Shown: piece after piece, positions 31,130 through 38,935 of the stretch
How positions within the stretch are numbered: the stretch's first letter is position 1
Layout: each line of letters starts with the position of its first letter
NCBI GenBank assembly: GCA_038232415.1
Contig: JBBSHY010000002.1
Coordinates: 1 to 64,000 of the forward strand
Source: JBBRXZ01 sp038232415
GTDB lineage: Bacteria > Patescibacteriota > Saccharimonadia > Saccharimonadales > UBA4665
DNA: 64,000 bases
Direction: 5' to 3'
The notes under the pieces: model-generated
Told to the model about the DNA's origin: nothing
Seen by the model: only the letters and a program-made list of their open reading frames with translations
The model's database searches: none
Made by a program: the position numbers and the translations under genes

Positions 31130-31666
31130 ATGGCATCAAATCGTCACCTCGGCCGCATTATCGCCCTCCAGACGCTGTACGAGCAAGAGTTACGCAGCGA
31201 AGCTGATGATAGCGGCTTTGACTTGGGCAAGGTGCTAAAACGCAATATCGTTCGGTATAAGGGAATGATTGATGACGTGGAATTCATCGAAAAACTTGTT
31301 ACAGGAGTTACAAAACAAGCAATTCAGCTGGACGCAATCCTACAGCCTATAGCTCCGGAATGGCCAATAGACCAAATTGCGCGTATGGATCGCATAGTTC
31401 TAAGAATTGGTCTTTATGAGCTACAGAATGAAGCCGATGTTCCGCCTAAAGTTGTTATTAATGAGGCTGTAGAATTAGCCAAAGCTTTTGGCGGAGACAA
31501 TTCATCAAAGTTTATAAACGGGGTTTTAGGCACTTTGCTGCGTCAACGCGAATCAGCAGAGCCAGCCAAGAAAGATGCCATTACTATAAAAATAACTCAA
31601 AAAACAGCCAGCAAGAATAAAAAAACGATTCCTCGCATGACATCTAAGAAAATCGGTAGCAGCTAG
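31130..31666 (+). CDS. nusB: Transcription antitermination factor NusB
   Basis: 178 residues. GRIIALQTLYEQEL, WPIDQIARMDRIVLRIGLYEL, VVINEAVELAKAFGG and SSKFINGVLGTLL are the NusB helices. A basic tail of about 35 residues (KKDAITIKITQKTASKNKK) extends past the usual end. Acts with S10 in rRNA transcription. Confidence 0.93.
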   Translation: MASNRHLGRIIALQTLYEQELRSEADDSGFDLGKVLKRNIVRYKGMIDDVEFIEKLVTGVTKQAIQLDAILQPIAPEWPIDQIARMDRIVLRIGLYELQNEADVPPKVVINEAVELAKAFGGDNSSKFINGVLGTLLRQRESAEPAKKDAITIKITQKTASKNKKTIPRMTSKKIGSS

Positions 31667-31680
31667 GGGATTTATATAGA

Positions 31681-32181
31681 ATGAAACGACCTAAACCACT
31701 CCGAGGCATACGCAAACTGGCTTTTAAACGGCGTCCTGTTATTGACGAGGTTGTTCGCGAAACTACCTCGGGCGGTATCGTTTTTCGCCGTGATCCCAAG
31801 ACTAAAGCCGTACATATCTTACTGATGCAAGATGCTAAAAATCGCTGGACTATACCTAAAGGCCATGTGGAGCCCGGAGAAGAACCAAAAAGTACCGCAG
31901 AGCGTGAGATCCGGGAGGAGACCGGCCTAAAAGAGATGAAGGTTCATAGCTGGCTGGGCAAGGTCAATTTTAGATATCGCCGTAATCATACCTTGGTGCT
32001 GATGACCATGCATATTTACCTGGTAGAAGGACTTGGTGATAGCGACAAACTGCACCCTGAGGACTGGCTCAACGATATTAAGTGGCTGGCGGCTAACGAT
32101 GCTATCGACAAAATCGCTTATGATGACATTGGCAAGCTAATCCTGATAGGTATGAAGCGGATCCGGGAGGGCAAGCTGTAG
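31681..32181 (+). CDS. NUDIX hydrolase
   Basis: 166 residues. Complete Nudix box G-x5-E...REIREETGL within GHVEPGEEPKSTAEREIREE. Preceded by SGGIVFRRD and ending with a WL-x-DIKWL strand typical of diadenosine-polyphosphate-type NUDIX enzymes. Substrate not certain. Sits 15 bases after nusB and 3 bases before rnc, in one operon. Confidence 0.9.
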   Translation: MKRPKPLRGIRKLAFKRRPVIDEVVRETTSGGIVFRRDPKTKAVHILLMQDAKNRWTIPKGHVEPGEEPKSTAEREIREETGLKEMKVHSWLGKVNFRYRRNHTLVLMTMHIYLVEGLGDSDKLHPEDWLNDIKWLAANDAIDKIAYDDIGKLILIGMKRIREGKL

Positions 32182-32184
32182 AGT

Positions 32185-32895
32185 ATGGACAAGTCTGCTT
32201 ACCTTGCTTTCGCGGAGGATAAGCTCCACGTTACATTTAATGACATTGAACTGCTGCTAACGGCGTTTACACATCGCTCTTACCTTAATGAGCATAAAAA
32301 GACCGTAAGTGAGCACAATGAACGTCTGGAGTTTCTGGGCGACGCCGTGCTGGAACTAATAGTCACCGAATATCTGTTTAATAATTATAGCGACCCCGAA
32401 GGCATTTTAACTAATTGGCGCAGCAGCCTGGTACGGACGGAAAGTATTGGAGCGGCAGCCGTAAAATTTGGTTTCGAGCCTCTCCTTCGCTTGAGCCGAG
32501 GCGAAAAGCGCGGCAGTGATAGGGCCCGGGCCCAGATACTGGCCAATAGTTTTGAAGCTGTTATCGGTGCTTTATATCTGGACCAAGGTTATGAAGCTGC
32601 TAAAATCTTTATCACTGAAAGTATCCTCAGCACATTTAAAGCAATTCTGTCCAGCGGCTCCTGGATGGACTCCAAATCTTATTTACAGGAACTGGCGCAG
32701 AGCCAAGAACTGGCCACACCTGTCTACAAAGTTATAAACGAGGATGGCCCTGATCATGACAAGACCTTTTTAGTCGGTGTCTATGTTGCCGGTAATTTGC
32801 GCGGCCAGGGCACCGGCCCGAGCAAACAAGCAGCCCAGCAAAAAGCCGCGGAAGCTGCTCTCAACTATTACAAACCCGCAGCTAAGGTTTCATAG
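32185..32895 (+). CDS. rnc: Ribonuclease III
   Basis: 236 residues. Signature HNERLEFLGDAVLELIVTEY with catalytic Glu/Asp, second acidic site NSFEAVIGALYLDQGY, then a double-stranded-RNA-binding domain SYLQELAQSQ...GPSKQAAQQKAAEAAL. Processes rRNA precursors. Confidence 0.96.
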   Translation: MDKSAYLAFAEDKLHVTFNDIELLLTAFTHRSYLNEHKKTVSEHNERLEFLGDAVLELIVTEYLFNNYSDPEGILTNWRSSLVRTESIGAAAVKFGFEPLLRLSRGEKRGSDRARAQILANSFEAVIGALYLDQGYEAAKIFITESILSTFKAILSSGSWMDSKSYLQELAQSQELATPVYKVINEDGPDHDKTFLVGVYVAGNLRGQGTGPSKQAAQQKAAEAALNYYKPAAKVS

Positions 32896-32994
32896 CCGGA
32901 AAGCCGTTTGACAAACAGGGGACGTTATCTGTAAAATAGCAAGCATTGTCTTTAGAAATTCTAAGGTTATGAAAGAAATGAATCTTGTAGATAT

Positions 32995-33519
32995 ATGCTA
33001 GTTATTCGTATGCAACGTACCGGCCGCAAAGGCCACGCCATGTTTAGGGTTATTGTTCAGGACTCAAGATTGACACCGACCAGCGGTAAAGTCGTAGCGC
33101 AGTTAGGCAGTTATGACCCCCATGCTAAAATCATCGTTATTGATAAAGAAAAAGCCGCCTTTTACCTTGAGCATGGTGCTCAGCCATCGGAGCGGGTTGC
33201 GCGTTTGCTTAAAAAAGAAGGTGTAAAGCTTCCCGAATGGGTTAAGCAGCCGGCTGTCAAAAAGCGTACCGTCCGCAATGCCGACAAGCGCCGCAGCACA
33301 AGACCGCCGGCACCCGTTGAAGACGTTGTACCTGCCGAAGCAGAAACCGAAGCTGAGGCTATAGAAGAAGTGAGTGCTGAACATGCTGAGCAGCCTGAAT
33401 CTAATGAAGAGACCGCAGCCGAAGCCGTCGAGCCCACGGCCGAAGAACCAAGCGAAGCTGAAGCTGTTGAGCAATCCTCTGCTGAGGTTGCGCCCACCGA
33501 AGACGCCACTACTGTCTAA
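32995..33519 (+). CDS. rpsP: Ribosomal protein bS16 with acidic C-terminal tail
   Basis: 174 residues. The first 80 or so are standard bS16 (MLVIRMQRTGRKGHAMFRVI, LGSYDP, ERVARLLKKEGV). After a basic stretch about 75 residues follow that are almost only Glu, Ala, Pro and Ser. Such a tail is absent from textbook bS16 but the KH protein next door has a similar one. Operon rpsP-khpA-trmD order as in many bacteria. Confidence 0.93.
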   Translation: MLVIRMQRTGRKGHAMFRVIVQDSRLTPTSGKVVAQLGSYDPHAKIIVIDKEKAAFYLEHGAQPSERVARLLKKEGVKLPEWVKQPAVKKRTVRNADKRRSTRPPAPVEDVVPAEAETEAEAIEEVSAEHAEQPESNEETAAEAVEPTAEEPSEAEAVEQSSAEVAPTEDATTV

Positions 33520-33624
33520 ATTGTCTATTGGCAAGAATTTTCACAGGTAAGCCCAACTTCGATTTGTTATAATTGATTATGTACTGGATTACCATTAACC
33601 CTAAGCCTGAGGAGTTTGCCACCA

Positions 33625-34146
33625 ATGAGTGATATTGACCAACAATTTATAGAATATGTAGTTAAGTCCCTGGTTGGAAAGCCGGATTCAGTGCATATTG
33701 ACCGGCGTATCGATGAGAAGGGCGTGCTTCTGGAATTAACCGTTGATCCGGAAGATCTGGGCCGGGTAATTGGTAAGAGAGGGGCGACTGCTCAATCACT
33801 AAGAACTCTGCTCAGGGCTCTTGGTACCAAGAATGACGCCCGTTACAACCTTAAAATTATTGACAATGGGCCGCTTGATTACGGTGGTAGCAGGGACAAT
33901 GCAGCTGAGTCTAGTCAAGATAAACCAGCTGACGACAGTAGTGACGACACCGCAATTAATGATACTGATACCGTTGTAACTAATGAAGAAGATGCTCCTC
34001 AATCAGCGGCGGAAGAGCCTGCTCTCCCGGAAGCTCCTGAAGTAGCGGCACCAATATCGCCTGAACCTGAACCCGAAGATCAAACCAGTGACCGCGTACA
34101 ACGGGCCAGAGAAGAAATGGCCGATCTCGATGACCTTGACGTGTGA
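33625..34146 (+). CDS. khpA: KH-domain RNA-binding protein (KhpA-like) with acidic tail
   Basis: 173 residues from ATG 33625 (GAGGAG 11 bases before). QFIEYVVKSLVGKPDSV, LTVDPEDLGRVIGKRGATAQ with the G-x-I-G-K-R-G loop and SLRTLLRALG form the KH domain, about 78 residues. The rest is an acidic Asp/Glu/Pro tail ending with RAREEMADLDDLDV. KhpA proteins bind RNA broadly and act in cell division and ribosome-related roles. Confidence 0.88.
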   Translation: MSDIDQQFIEYVVKSLVGKPDSVHIDRRIDEKGVLLELTVDPEDLGRVIGKRGATAQSLRTLLRALGTKNDARYNLKIIDNGPLDYGGSRDNAAESSQDKPADDSSDDTAINDTDTVVTNEEDAPQSAAEEPALPEAPEVAAPISPEPEPEDQTSDRVQRAREEMADLDDLDV

Positions 34147-34254
34147 ACCTAGTTCTCAATTTCTGTGTTATTCTTACATTTAACTTGTAATAACTTAACA
34201 GGCTCAGGTATAGTAGCCCTTAGTCATTACGACGAAAACTAAACAGAAAATTTC

Positions 34255-34327
34255 AAAGCTCAATGCGAGCCATCGACAGGTGGGAGCTTTATGTGACAAA
34301 ACAACCTCTTTCAACAGGGGTTGTTTT
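34255..34327 (+). ncRNA. Two-hairpin leader upstream of trmD
   Basis: Hairpin 1: AAAGCTC...GAGCTTT (34255-34290). Hairpin 2: AAAACAACC...GGTTGTTTT (34298-34327), followed by GATTTTG, as in a terminator. A possible -10 TATAGT lies at about 34210. This may be an attenuated leader, a small RNA, or simply the terminator of the rpsP-khpA mRNA. No known riboswitch recognised. Confidence 0.4.
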
Positions 34328-34349
34328 GATTTTGATACAATATAAACAG

Positions 34350-35009
34350 ATGACATTCCAAATTATTACCCTGTTTCCCGAAATGTTTACGGGCATTCTG
34401 GGTAATAGTATGCTCTGGAAGGCGCAAGACAAGGGCATAGTATCTTATGAGATCATTGATTTGCGGCAGTTTGGTCTGGGGCCTCGCCTGCAGGTTGATG
34501 ATACACCTTATGGTGGCGGTGACGGGATGTTATTGAAGGTAGAGCCGCTAGTGTCCGCTATTGAGCAAGCCAAGTCAAAAGCTCCAAGTGCCAAAGTTTT
34601 GTTGCCATCGCCGAGGGGAAAATTATATAAACAATCTTATGCTAAACGCTTGGCAGGTTATGAGGCAGACATAATCATCATCTGTCCGCGTTATGAAGGT
34701 TATGATGAACGGATCACAAACTGGGTCGACGAAAGCTTCTGTATAGGTAATTATGTACTAACTGGCGGCGAGCTGCCGGCTATGGTTATAATTGATTCTG
34801 TTGTACGTCTGCTGCCTGGAGTGCTGGGCGGCGAAACATCGGCTGAGATAGAGTCTTTTCAAGCTGATGACGTGTCAGTAGAGTTTCCCCAATACACTAG
34901 ACCGGAGCATTATAAAGGCCTGAAAGTCCCGGAAGTATTATTGAGCGGTGATCATGCCGCTATCGAAACCTGGCGTAAAGCTCAAAGCGGAAAAATTCCT
35001 ACAGATTAA
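34350..35009 (+). CDS. trmD: tRNA (guanine-N1)-methyltransferase
   Basis: 219 residues from ATG 34350 (MTFQIITLFPEMFTGILGNS); the longer frame from 34263 runs through two hairpins and is not coding. DDTPYGGGDGM, ICPRYEGYDERI and the knot IGNYVLTGGELPAM are the SPOUT/TrmD signatures. Methylates G37 in tRNAs with a G36. TACAAT eight bases before the ATG suggests a nearly leaderless mRNA after the terminator-like hairpin. Confidence 0.95.
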   Translation: MTFQIITLFPEMFTGILGNSMLWKAQDKGIVSYEIIDLRQFGLGPRLQVDDTPYGGGDGMLLKVEPLVSAIEQAKSKAPSAKVLLPSPRGKLYKQSYAKRLAGYEADIIIICPRYEGYDERITNWVDESFCIGNYVLTGGELPAMVIIDSVVRLLPGVLGGETSAEIESFQADDVSVEFPQYTRPEHYKGLKVPEVLLSGDHAAIETWRKAQSGKIPTD

Positions 35010-35050
35010 CGATATCTATATTGGGTTTAATACCTGTAACTGCTTTACTG

Positions 35051-36601
35051 TTATCTGATAATTTTAAGGTGGTCTAGGATAGGCGTGACATGTGATGCGG
35101 GTGTTTTGAGATCTATACCCGATGGTTTTGTTTGATTGTTCGGCGTTGCTGACTGAAGGCTTGTTATAGGGGCATTTGATACCTGAGGGCTAGGGGTTAT
35201 AGGAGTTGTTGGCTTTGGCACTGCCGCTGGAACAGCGGTTACTGGTTCTTTGGTAAGTTTTGGCAAATCCGCGTTATTTACGAGAGGAATCTGTGCTTTG
35301 GACTGAGCTTGACTGCGGGTAGTTGAGTGACGAGAGGCGGTTTTTCGAACCAAGGGCGGTGGAGCTGGTTGTAAGAGAACAAGACCAAAACAGAACAGCG
35401 ATATGATAAACAAGGGGGGCCCGATCAGTAAAGTATGTGAGCCCTGGATTTGCCTTGAGCCAGTATCGAATACGTAATGATTCATATCAATACCACCGAT
35501 CTTCCATGATTTGTATCTTAAATAATACTGCCTAATAAGTATACTCCGCAACTTAGCTAAGACTGTAAGCATTCTTACAAACAAATCTTCAATAATAAAC
35601 TGTTTAAAGCTATATTGCCTCTGAGAAACATCATTCTCTGACGGGAAGAAGCGCAGTTTAGCTGTGAACTGAGTGCCATGACTACGAGAACTTCTTACTT
35701 GTATTGAACCGCCGAAATCCACCGTTACGTATTGCTTAACCAGGGCCAGGCCAATACCCATGCCATGGCCTGTTTTGTATTTAGTAGTGTAAAATGGCTC
35801 AAATACCTGGGCAAATTCTGGCGTATCAATGCCTTTCCCCCAGTCAGTAACTTGCAGCTTCAGCCACTGCCCGCTTTTCTTGACGGTCACTGCCACGTGT
35901 TTTATGCTGGTTGACCGGCCGGTATGCGCATAGGCATCAATAGCGTTGGTTACCAGGTTAGATACCAACTGGTGAAACTTGACAGAGTCACCGTACAGAT
36001 TATAGTTTCCGCTTTGCTCAATTTTCAGCTTAACGCCAGCACGGCAAGCAAGTGGTGACATAATGTCTGCTATCTGGTTAAGCTCGTGACGTATAGGAAA
36101 ACTACCCATAGTAGTTTGTGTTTTAATCTGTTTGCGAGCTGCTTCTAGATAACGTTCTAATTGTTGAAGGTTTTTGCGAGCTTGTATGAGTAGTAGAGAC
36201 TTTTTGTTGTCGCATTGCTCGAGATTTAGGGAAGCGGCAGTAAGAGGGTTTGCTATTTCATGCACCAAGTTAGCGCTTAATCGTCCAAACTCGGCAAATC
36301 GTTGTAATTCCCTAACCTGCATACAATGAGCGTTTACACAATGCCTGAAAATATGCCACAGCCCTATAACTACAAGTAAAAAAATACCGTTCGCAACCAT
36401 TGTGTCTTCTTTTTGGTCGAATACTAAGGGTTGGTGTTGAATGGCTGAGGACACCATCTTTAAGCAGGCAAATAAAGCCAAGCTAAAGAACAGGCTATTG
36501 ACGATAAACTCACGTTCTGTTGAGTTGCCGGTTCGCCGTAAGGGTTTGAAGAGTAACCAGTTTGTCGGCTGTAAGTGTAGTTTACGTCTGGGCGGGGTCA
36601 T
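35051..36601 (-). CDS. Sensor histidine kinase with C-terminal membrane/Pro-rich extension
   Basis: 516 residues from ATG 36601, one base after the regulator stop. Two N-terminal membrane helices, H-box LVHEIANPLTAASLNLEQ, N-box LVSNLVTNAIDAY and G boxes VTDWGKGIDTPEF and GHGMGIGLALVKQY. After the ATPase domain come about 180 further residues: a membrane segment (LLIGPPLFIISLFCFGLVLL) and a Pro/Thr/Ser-rich part. Kinases normally end at the ATPase domain, so this extension, probably outside the cell, is odd. Confidence 0.85.
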   Translation of the reverse strand: MTPPRRKLHLQPTNWLLFKPLRRTGNSTEREFIVNSLFFSLALFACLKMVSSAIQHQPLVFDQKEDTMVANGIFLLVVIGLWHIFRHCVNAHCMQVRELQRFAEFGRLSANLVHEIANPLTAASLNLEQCDNKKSLLLIQARKNLQQLERYLEAARKQIKTQTTMGSFPIRHELNQIADIMSPLACRAGVKLKIEQSGNYNLYGDSVKFHQLVSNLVTNAIDAYAHTGRSTSIKHVAVTVKKSGQWLKLQVTDWGKGIDTPEFAQVFEPFYTTKYKTGHGMGIGLALVKQYVTVDFGGSIQVRSSRSHGTQFTAKLRFFPSENDVSQRQYSFKQFIIEDLFVRMLTVLAKLRSILIRQYYLRYKSWKIGGIDMNHYVFDTGSRQIQGSHTLLIGPPLFIISLFCFGLVLLQPAPPPLVRKTASRHSTTRSQAQSKAQIPLVNNADLPKLTKEPVTAVPAAVPKPTTPITPSPQVSNAPITSLQSATPNNQTKPSGIDLKTPASHVTPILDHLKIIR

Positions 36602-36602
36602 A

Positions 36603-37304
36603 TCATAATTTGACTTCAAGCTTGTAGCCCAAACCATGCACAGTCATGATTAGCGATTTTTCAAAAGGCCGGTCAATCTTGTCGCGTAGATATTTAATAT
36701 GTACGTCAACTGTATTTGTGAAGAGCTCACCGGCGCCTTGCCAGGCGTATCGGATCAAGGCCTCACGTGTAACTACTGAGCCTGCATTCTCCATTAGACA
36801 CTCTAGCAATGCAAACTCTTTGCGTCTTAGGTTTATGGCTATGCCTTCACGACTTACTTGATATGTATTGCGGTCAAGCACCACCCCGCTTACAGATAAT
36901 TGTCTCTCTGGACGAGGTTGTGGGGCATGAGTCCGGCTTATGACCCTTAAACGGGCTTTAAGCTCTCCGACACTAAAAGGTTTAGTCATGTAATCATTGG
37001 CACCAATGTTAAGCATCTTAACTTTTGATAAAACATTAGCATCACCCGTTAAGATTAATATCGGGATGTTAAGGTTTCGTTCGCATAATAATTGGCAAAT
37101 CGTGACGCCAGACATATCTGGTAAATTTAGATCCAACACGACGATGTCATAATGTTCAAAGTCAATTTTATGTAGGGCCAGCTGTCCAGTAGGGGCGACG
37201 TCTACCTCATAGGTGCTTTGAAGAACCTGTGTCAGAGCACTAGATATACTATAATCATCTTCGACCAGTAGGATTTTGGGCTGTAACTGCATGCTCCTCA
37301 TCAT
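36603..37304 (-). CDS. OmpR-family response regulator
   Basis: 233 residues. Receiver with LLVEDDYS acidic pair, phosphorylated Asp in VVLDLNLPDMSG, Thr in ILTGDAN and Lys in TKPFS; winged-helix output with RRKEFALLECLMENAGSVVT and VDVHIKYLRDKID...VHGLGYKL. Partner of the histidine kinase that begins one base after its stop. Confidence 0.93.
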   Translation of the reverse strand: MMRSMQLQPKILLVEDDYSISSALTQVLQSTYEVDVAPTGQLALHKIDFEHYDIVVLDLNLPDMSGVTICQLLCERNLNIPILILTGDANVLSKVKMLNIGANDYMTKPFSVGELKARLRVISRTHAPQPRPERQLSVSGVVLDRNTYQVSREGIAINLRRKEFALLECLMENAGSVVTREALIRYAWQGAGELFTNTVDVHIKYLRDKIDRPFEKSLIMTVHGLGYKLEVKL

Positions 37305-37445
37305 TACACATAAACATTAAAAAACTATTAAATAGCACCTTTTTGAAATCTTAGCACAATGTGTTAAAGATGTCTAGACTAAAATTCAGAGAGCAAGCCA
37401 ATTACTTTAAAGGGGCGTTTAAACTGAATAAGTTTGGTCGGCTAC

Positions 37446-38045
37446 TTAAATAATGGTTTCGAAGCGGTTTTGGACTTCGGGCCAGTTAACTACGTGCCAC
37501 CAGGCTTTAATGTAGTCGCCGCGTTTGTATGTATAGTCCAGATAGTAAGCGTGTTCCCAGACGTCGAGACCCAGGATAGGCTCGGGGTCGCTAGTGGTCA
37601 GGGGTGAATCCTGGTTTGGTGTGGTGATTATAGACAGATCGGGTTGCAGCCAGGCCCAGCCGCTGCCAAAGACGCCAAGAGCTTTATCGCCGAAGACATC
37701 CATAAAGCCCTGAAAGTCACCATATTTTTGCTTAAGAGCGTCCGCCAGTTTGCCGGTGGGTTCGCTGCCGCCAGCCGGTGACATAAACTTCCAGAAATGC
37801 GTGTGGTTGTAGTGCCCGCCGCCATGGTTGCGCACAGTATTTCGCACGGCTTCCGGCACGCTATCCAGGTTACTGATTAACTCTTCTACGGTTTTATCTT
37901 GCAGTTCAGGCGCTTTTTCGATAGCGCCATTGAGTTTGTCAACATAAGTTTGATGGTGTTTACTATGGTGCAGCTCCATAATGTCTTTGCTGATGTATTT
38001 TCCAAGGGCATCATAACTATATGGCAGATCCGGCAGTGTAAACAT
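37446..38045 (-). CDS. Superoxide dismutase (Fe/Mn)
   Basis: 199 residues. Metal ligands in MELHHSKHHQTYV (His 26), NHTHFWKFM, and DVWEHAYYLDY (Asp and His). The GSGWAWL segment is present. Fe versus Mn cannot be decided. No signal peptide, so cytoplasmic. Next to a Crp-type regulator gene in the same direction. Confidence 0.95.
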   Translation of the reverse strand: MFTLPDLPYSYDALGKYISKDIMELHHSKHHQTYVDKLNGAIEKAPELQDKTVEELISNLDSVPEAVRNTVRNHGGGHYNHTHFWKFMSPAGGSEPTGKLADALKQKYGDFQGFMDVFGDKALGVFGSGWAWLQPDLSIITTPNQDSPLTTSDPEPILGLDVWEHAYYLDYTYKRGDYIKAWWHVVNWPEVQNRFETII

Positions 38046-38126
38046 AAATTTTCTCCGTCTTATGTGCTTCTATACATTGTAAACCCGTATGTATGGTTCG
38101 TCGACCCCGCCGTTATAATAAAAAGT

Positions 38127-38825
38127 TTAATCAACAAACCTCATCAGTTCCGGCCACATGGTTTCCGTTTCATCCCGGCCGATTATGTTAATAAGGGCAG
38201 GCAAGTCTTTAATAACCAGCCGATGACGGCGATCATAGCCAATAATGTTTTTTCTTTGCAAGCGGCCCAGTGAGCGGCCAAATGTCTCGCGGGTCATATT
38301 GATGGAGTGTGCTAGGTCTTCATGCGTAATAGTGGCGTTGATAACCAGGTGGTCGTCAGTTTTAAGACCGAAACGATTAGCCAGGCCCAGTAACCGGTAA
38401 GTGCAGCGTTCACGGGCGTCGGAATATAAAAGATTGTCAATGCGACCGGCGTAGAGGCGGTAGCGGTCCACCATTTCTTCCAGCAACTCAAACATCACAT
38501 CGCGATTATTGCTGATAAATTCTATGAAAGTTTCGTGCGGCACCAGCCAGATCTTAGTGGGTTCAAGCGTTTCGTAGTATACATTGCGCATAAAGCCGCG
38601 AAAGGTCCAGATCATCGGGAAGAAATCATCCGGCCCGAAGAAGTGGTGTACATGTTCGTCGGCCTGTTTGGTCAGCGAGTAAATTTTGATCATACCACTC
38701 CCTATGAGATAGACGCCTCTGGGAGTATCATTGGCGCGCAGAATGATTTCATTTTTCTGGTAATCCAGCTGCTTGCCACTGTGAAACATGGCCTTTAGCT
38801 TTTTAGACTTTGCGCCGTCAGGCAT
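38127..38825 (-). CDS. Crp/Fnr-family transcription regulator
   Basis: 232 residues. Cyclic-nucleotide-type barrel (NEIILRANDTPRGVYLIGSG), long dimer helix and HTH THEDLAHSINMTRETFGRSL. Only one Cys, so not an iron-sulfur Fnr. Lies divergently from the phosphoketolase operon, 110 bases away, and upstream of the superoxide dismutase gene, so both are candidate targets. Confidence 0.9.
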   Translation of the reverse strand: MPDGAKSKKLKAMFHSGKQLDYQKNEIILRANDTPRGVYLIGSGMIKIYSLTKQADEHVHHFFGPDDFFPMIWTFRGFMRNVYYETLEPTKIWLVPHETFIEFISNNRDVMFELLEEMVDRYRLYAGRIDNLLYSDARERCTYRLLGLANRFGLKTDDHLVINATITHEDLAHSINMTRETFGRSLGRLQRKNIIGYDRRHRLVIKDLPALINIIGRDETETMWPELMRFVD

Positions 38826-38894
38826 AAGTTTATCCGCCCTGTTACGTTGTCAGTATATACCGCATGCCTGTAGCGGGGCAATATCGCCGGAATT

Positions 38895-38923
38895 TTGAGA
38901 TGGTACGCTCCCGGTTGTATACT
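38895..38923 (+). promoter_or_regulatory. Phosphoketolase operon promoter
   Basis: TTGAGA (38895-38900), 17 bases, TATACT (38918-38923). ATG 38936 follows 12 bases later, so the leader is only about five bases. No clear Crp/Fnr palindrome recognised. Confidence 0.7.
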
Positions 38924-38935
38924 AATAACATCATA

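Noticed and set aside
33180..33534. Reverse-strand ORFs opposite the bS16 tail
   Set aside because: They are mirror frames of the Glu/Ala repeats.
34263..34349. Upstream start for trmD
   Set aside because: The stretch is taken up by two hairpins and adds residues unlike TrmD before the conserved MTFQIITLFPEMF.
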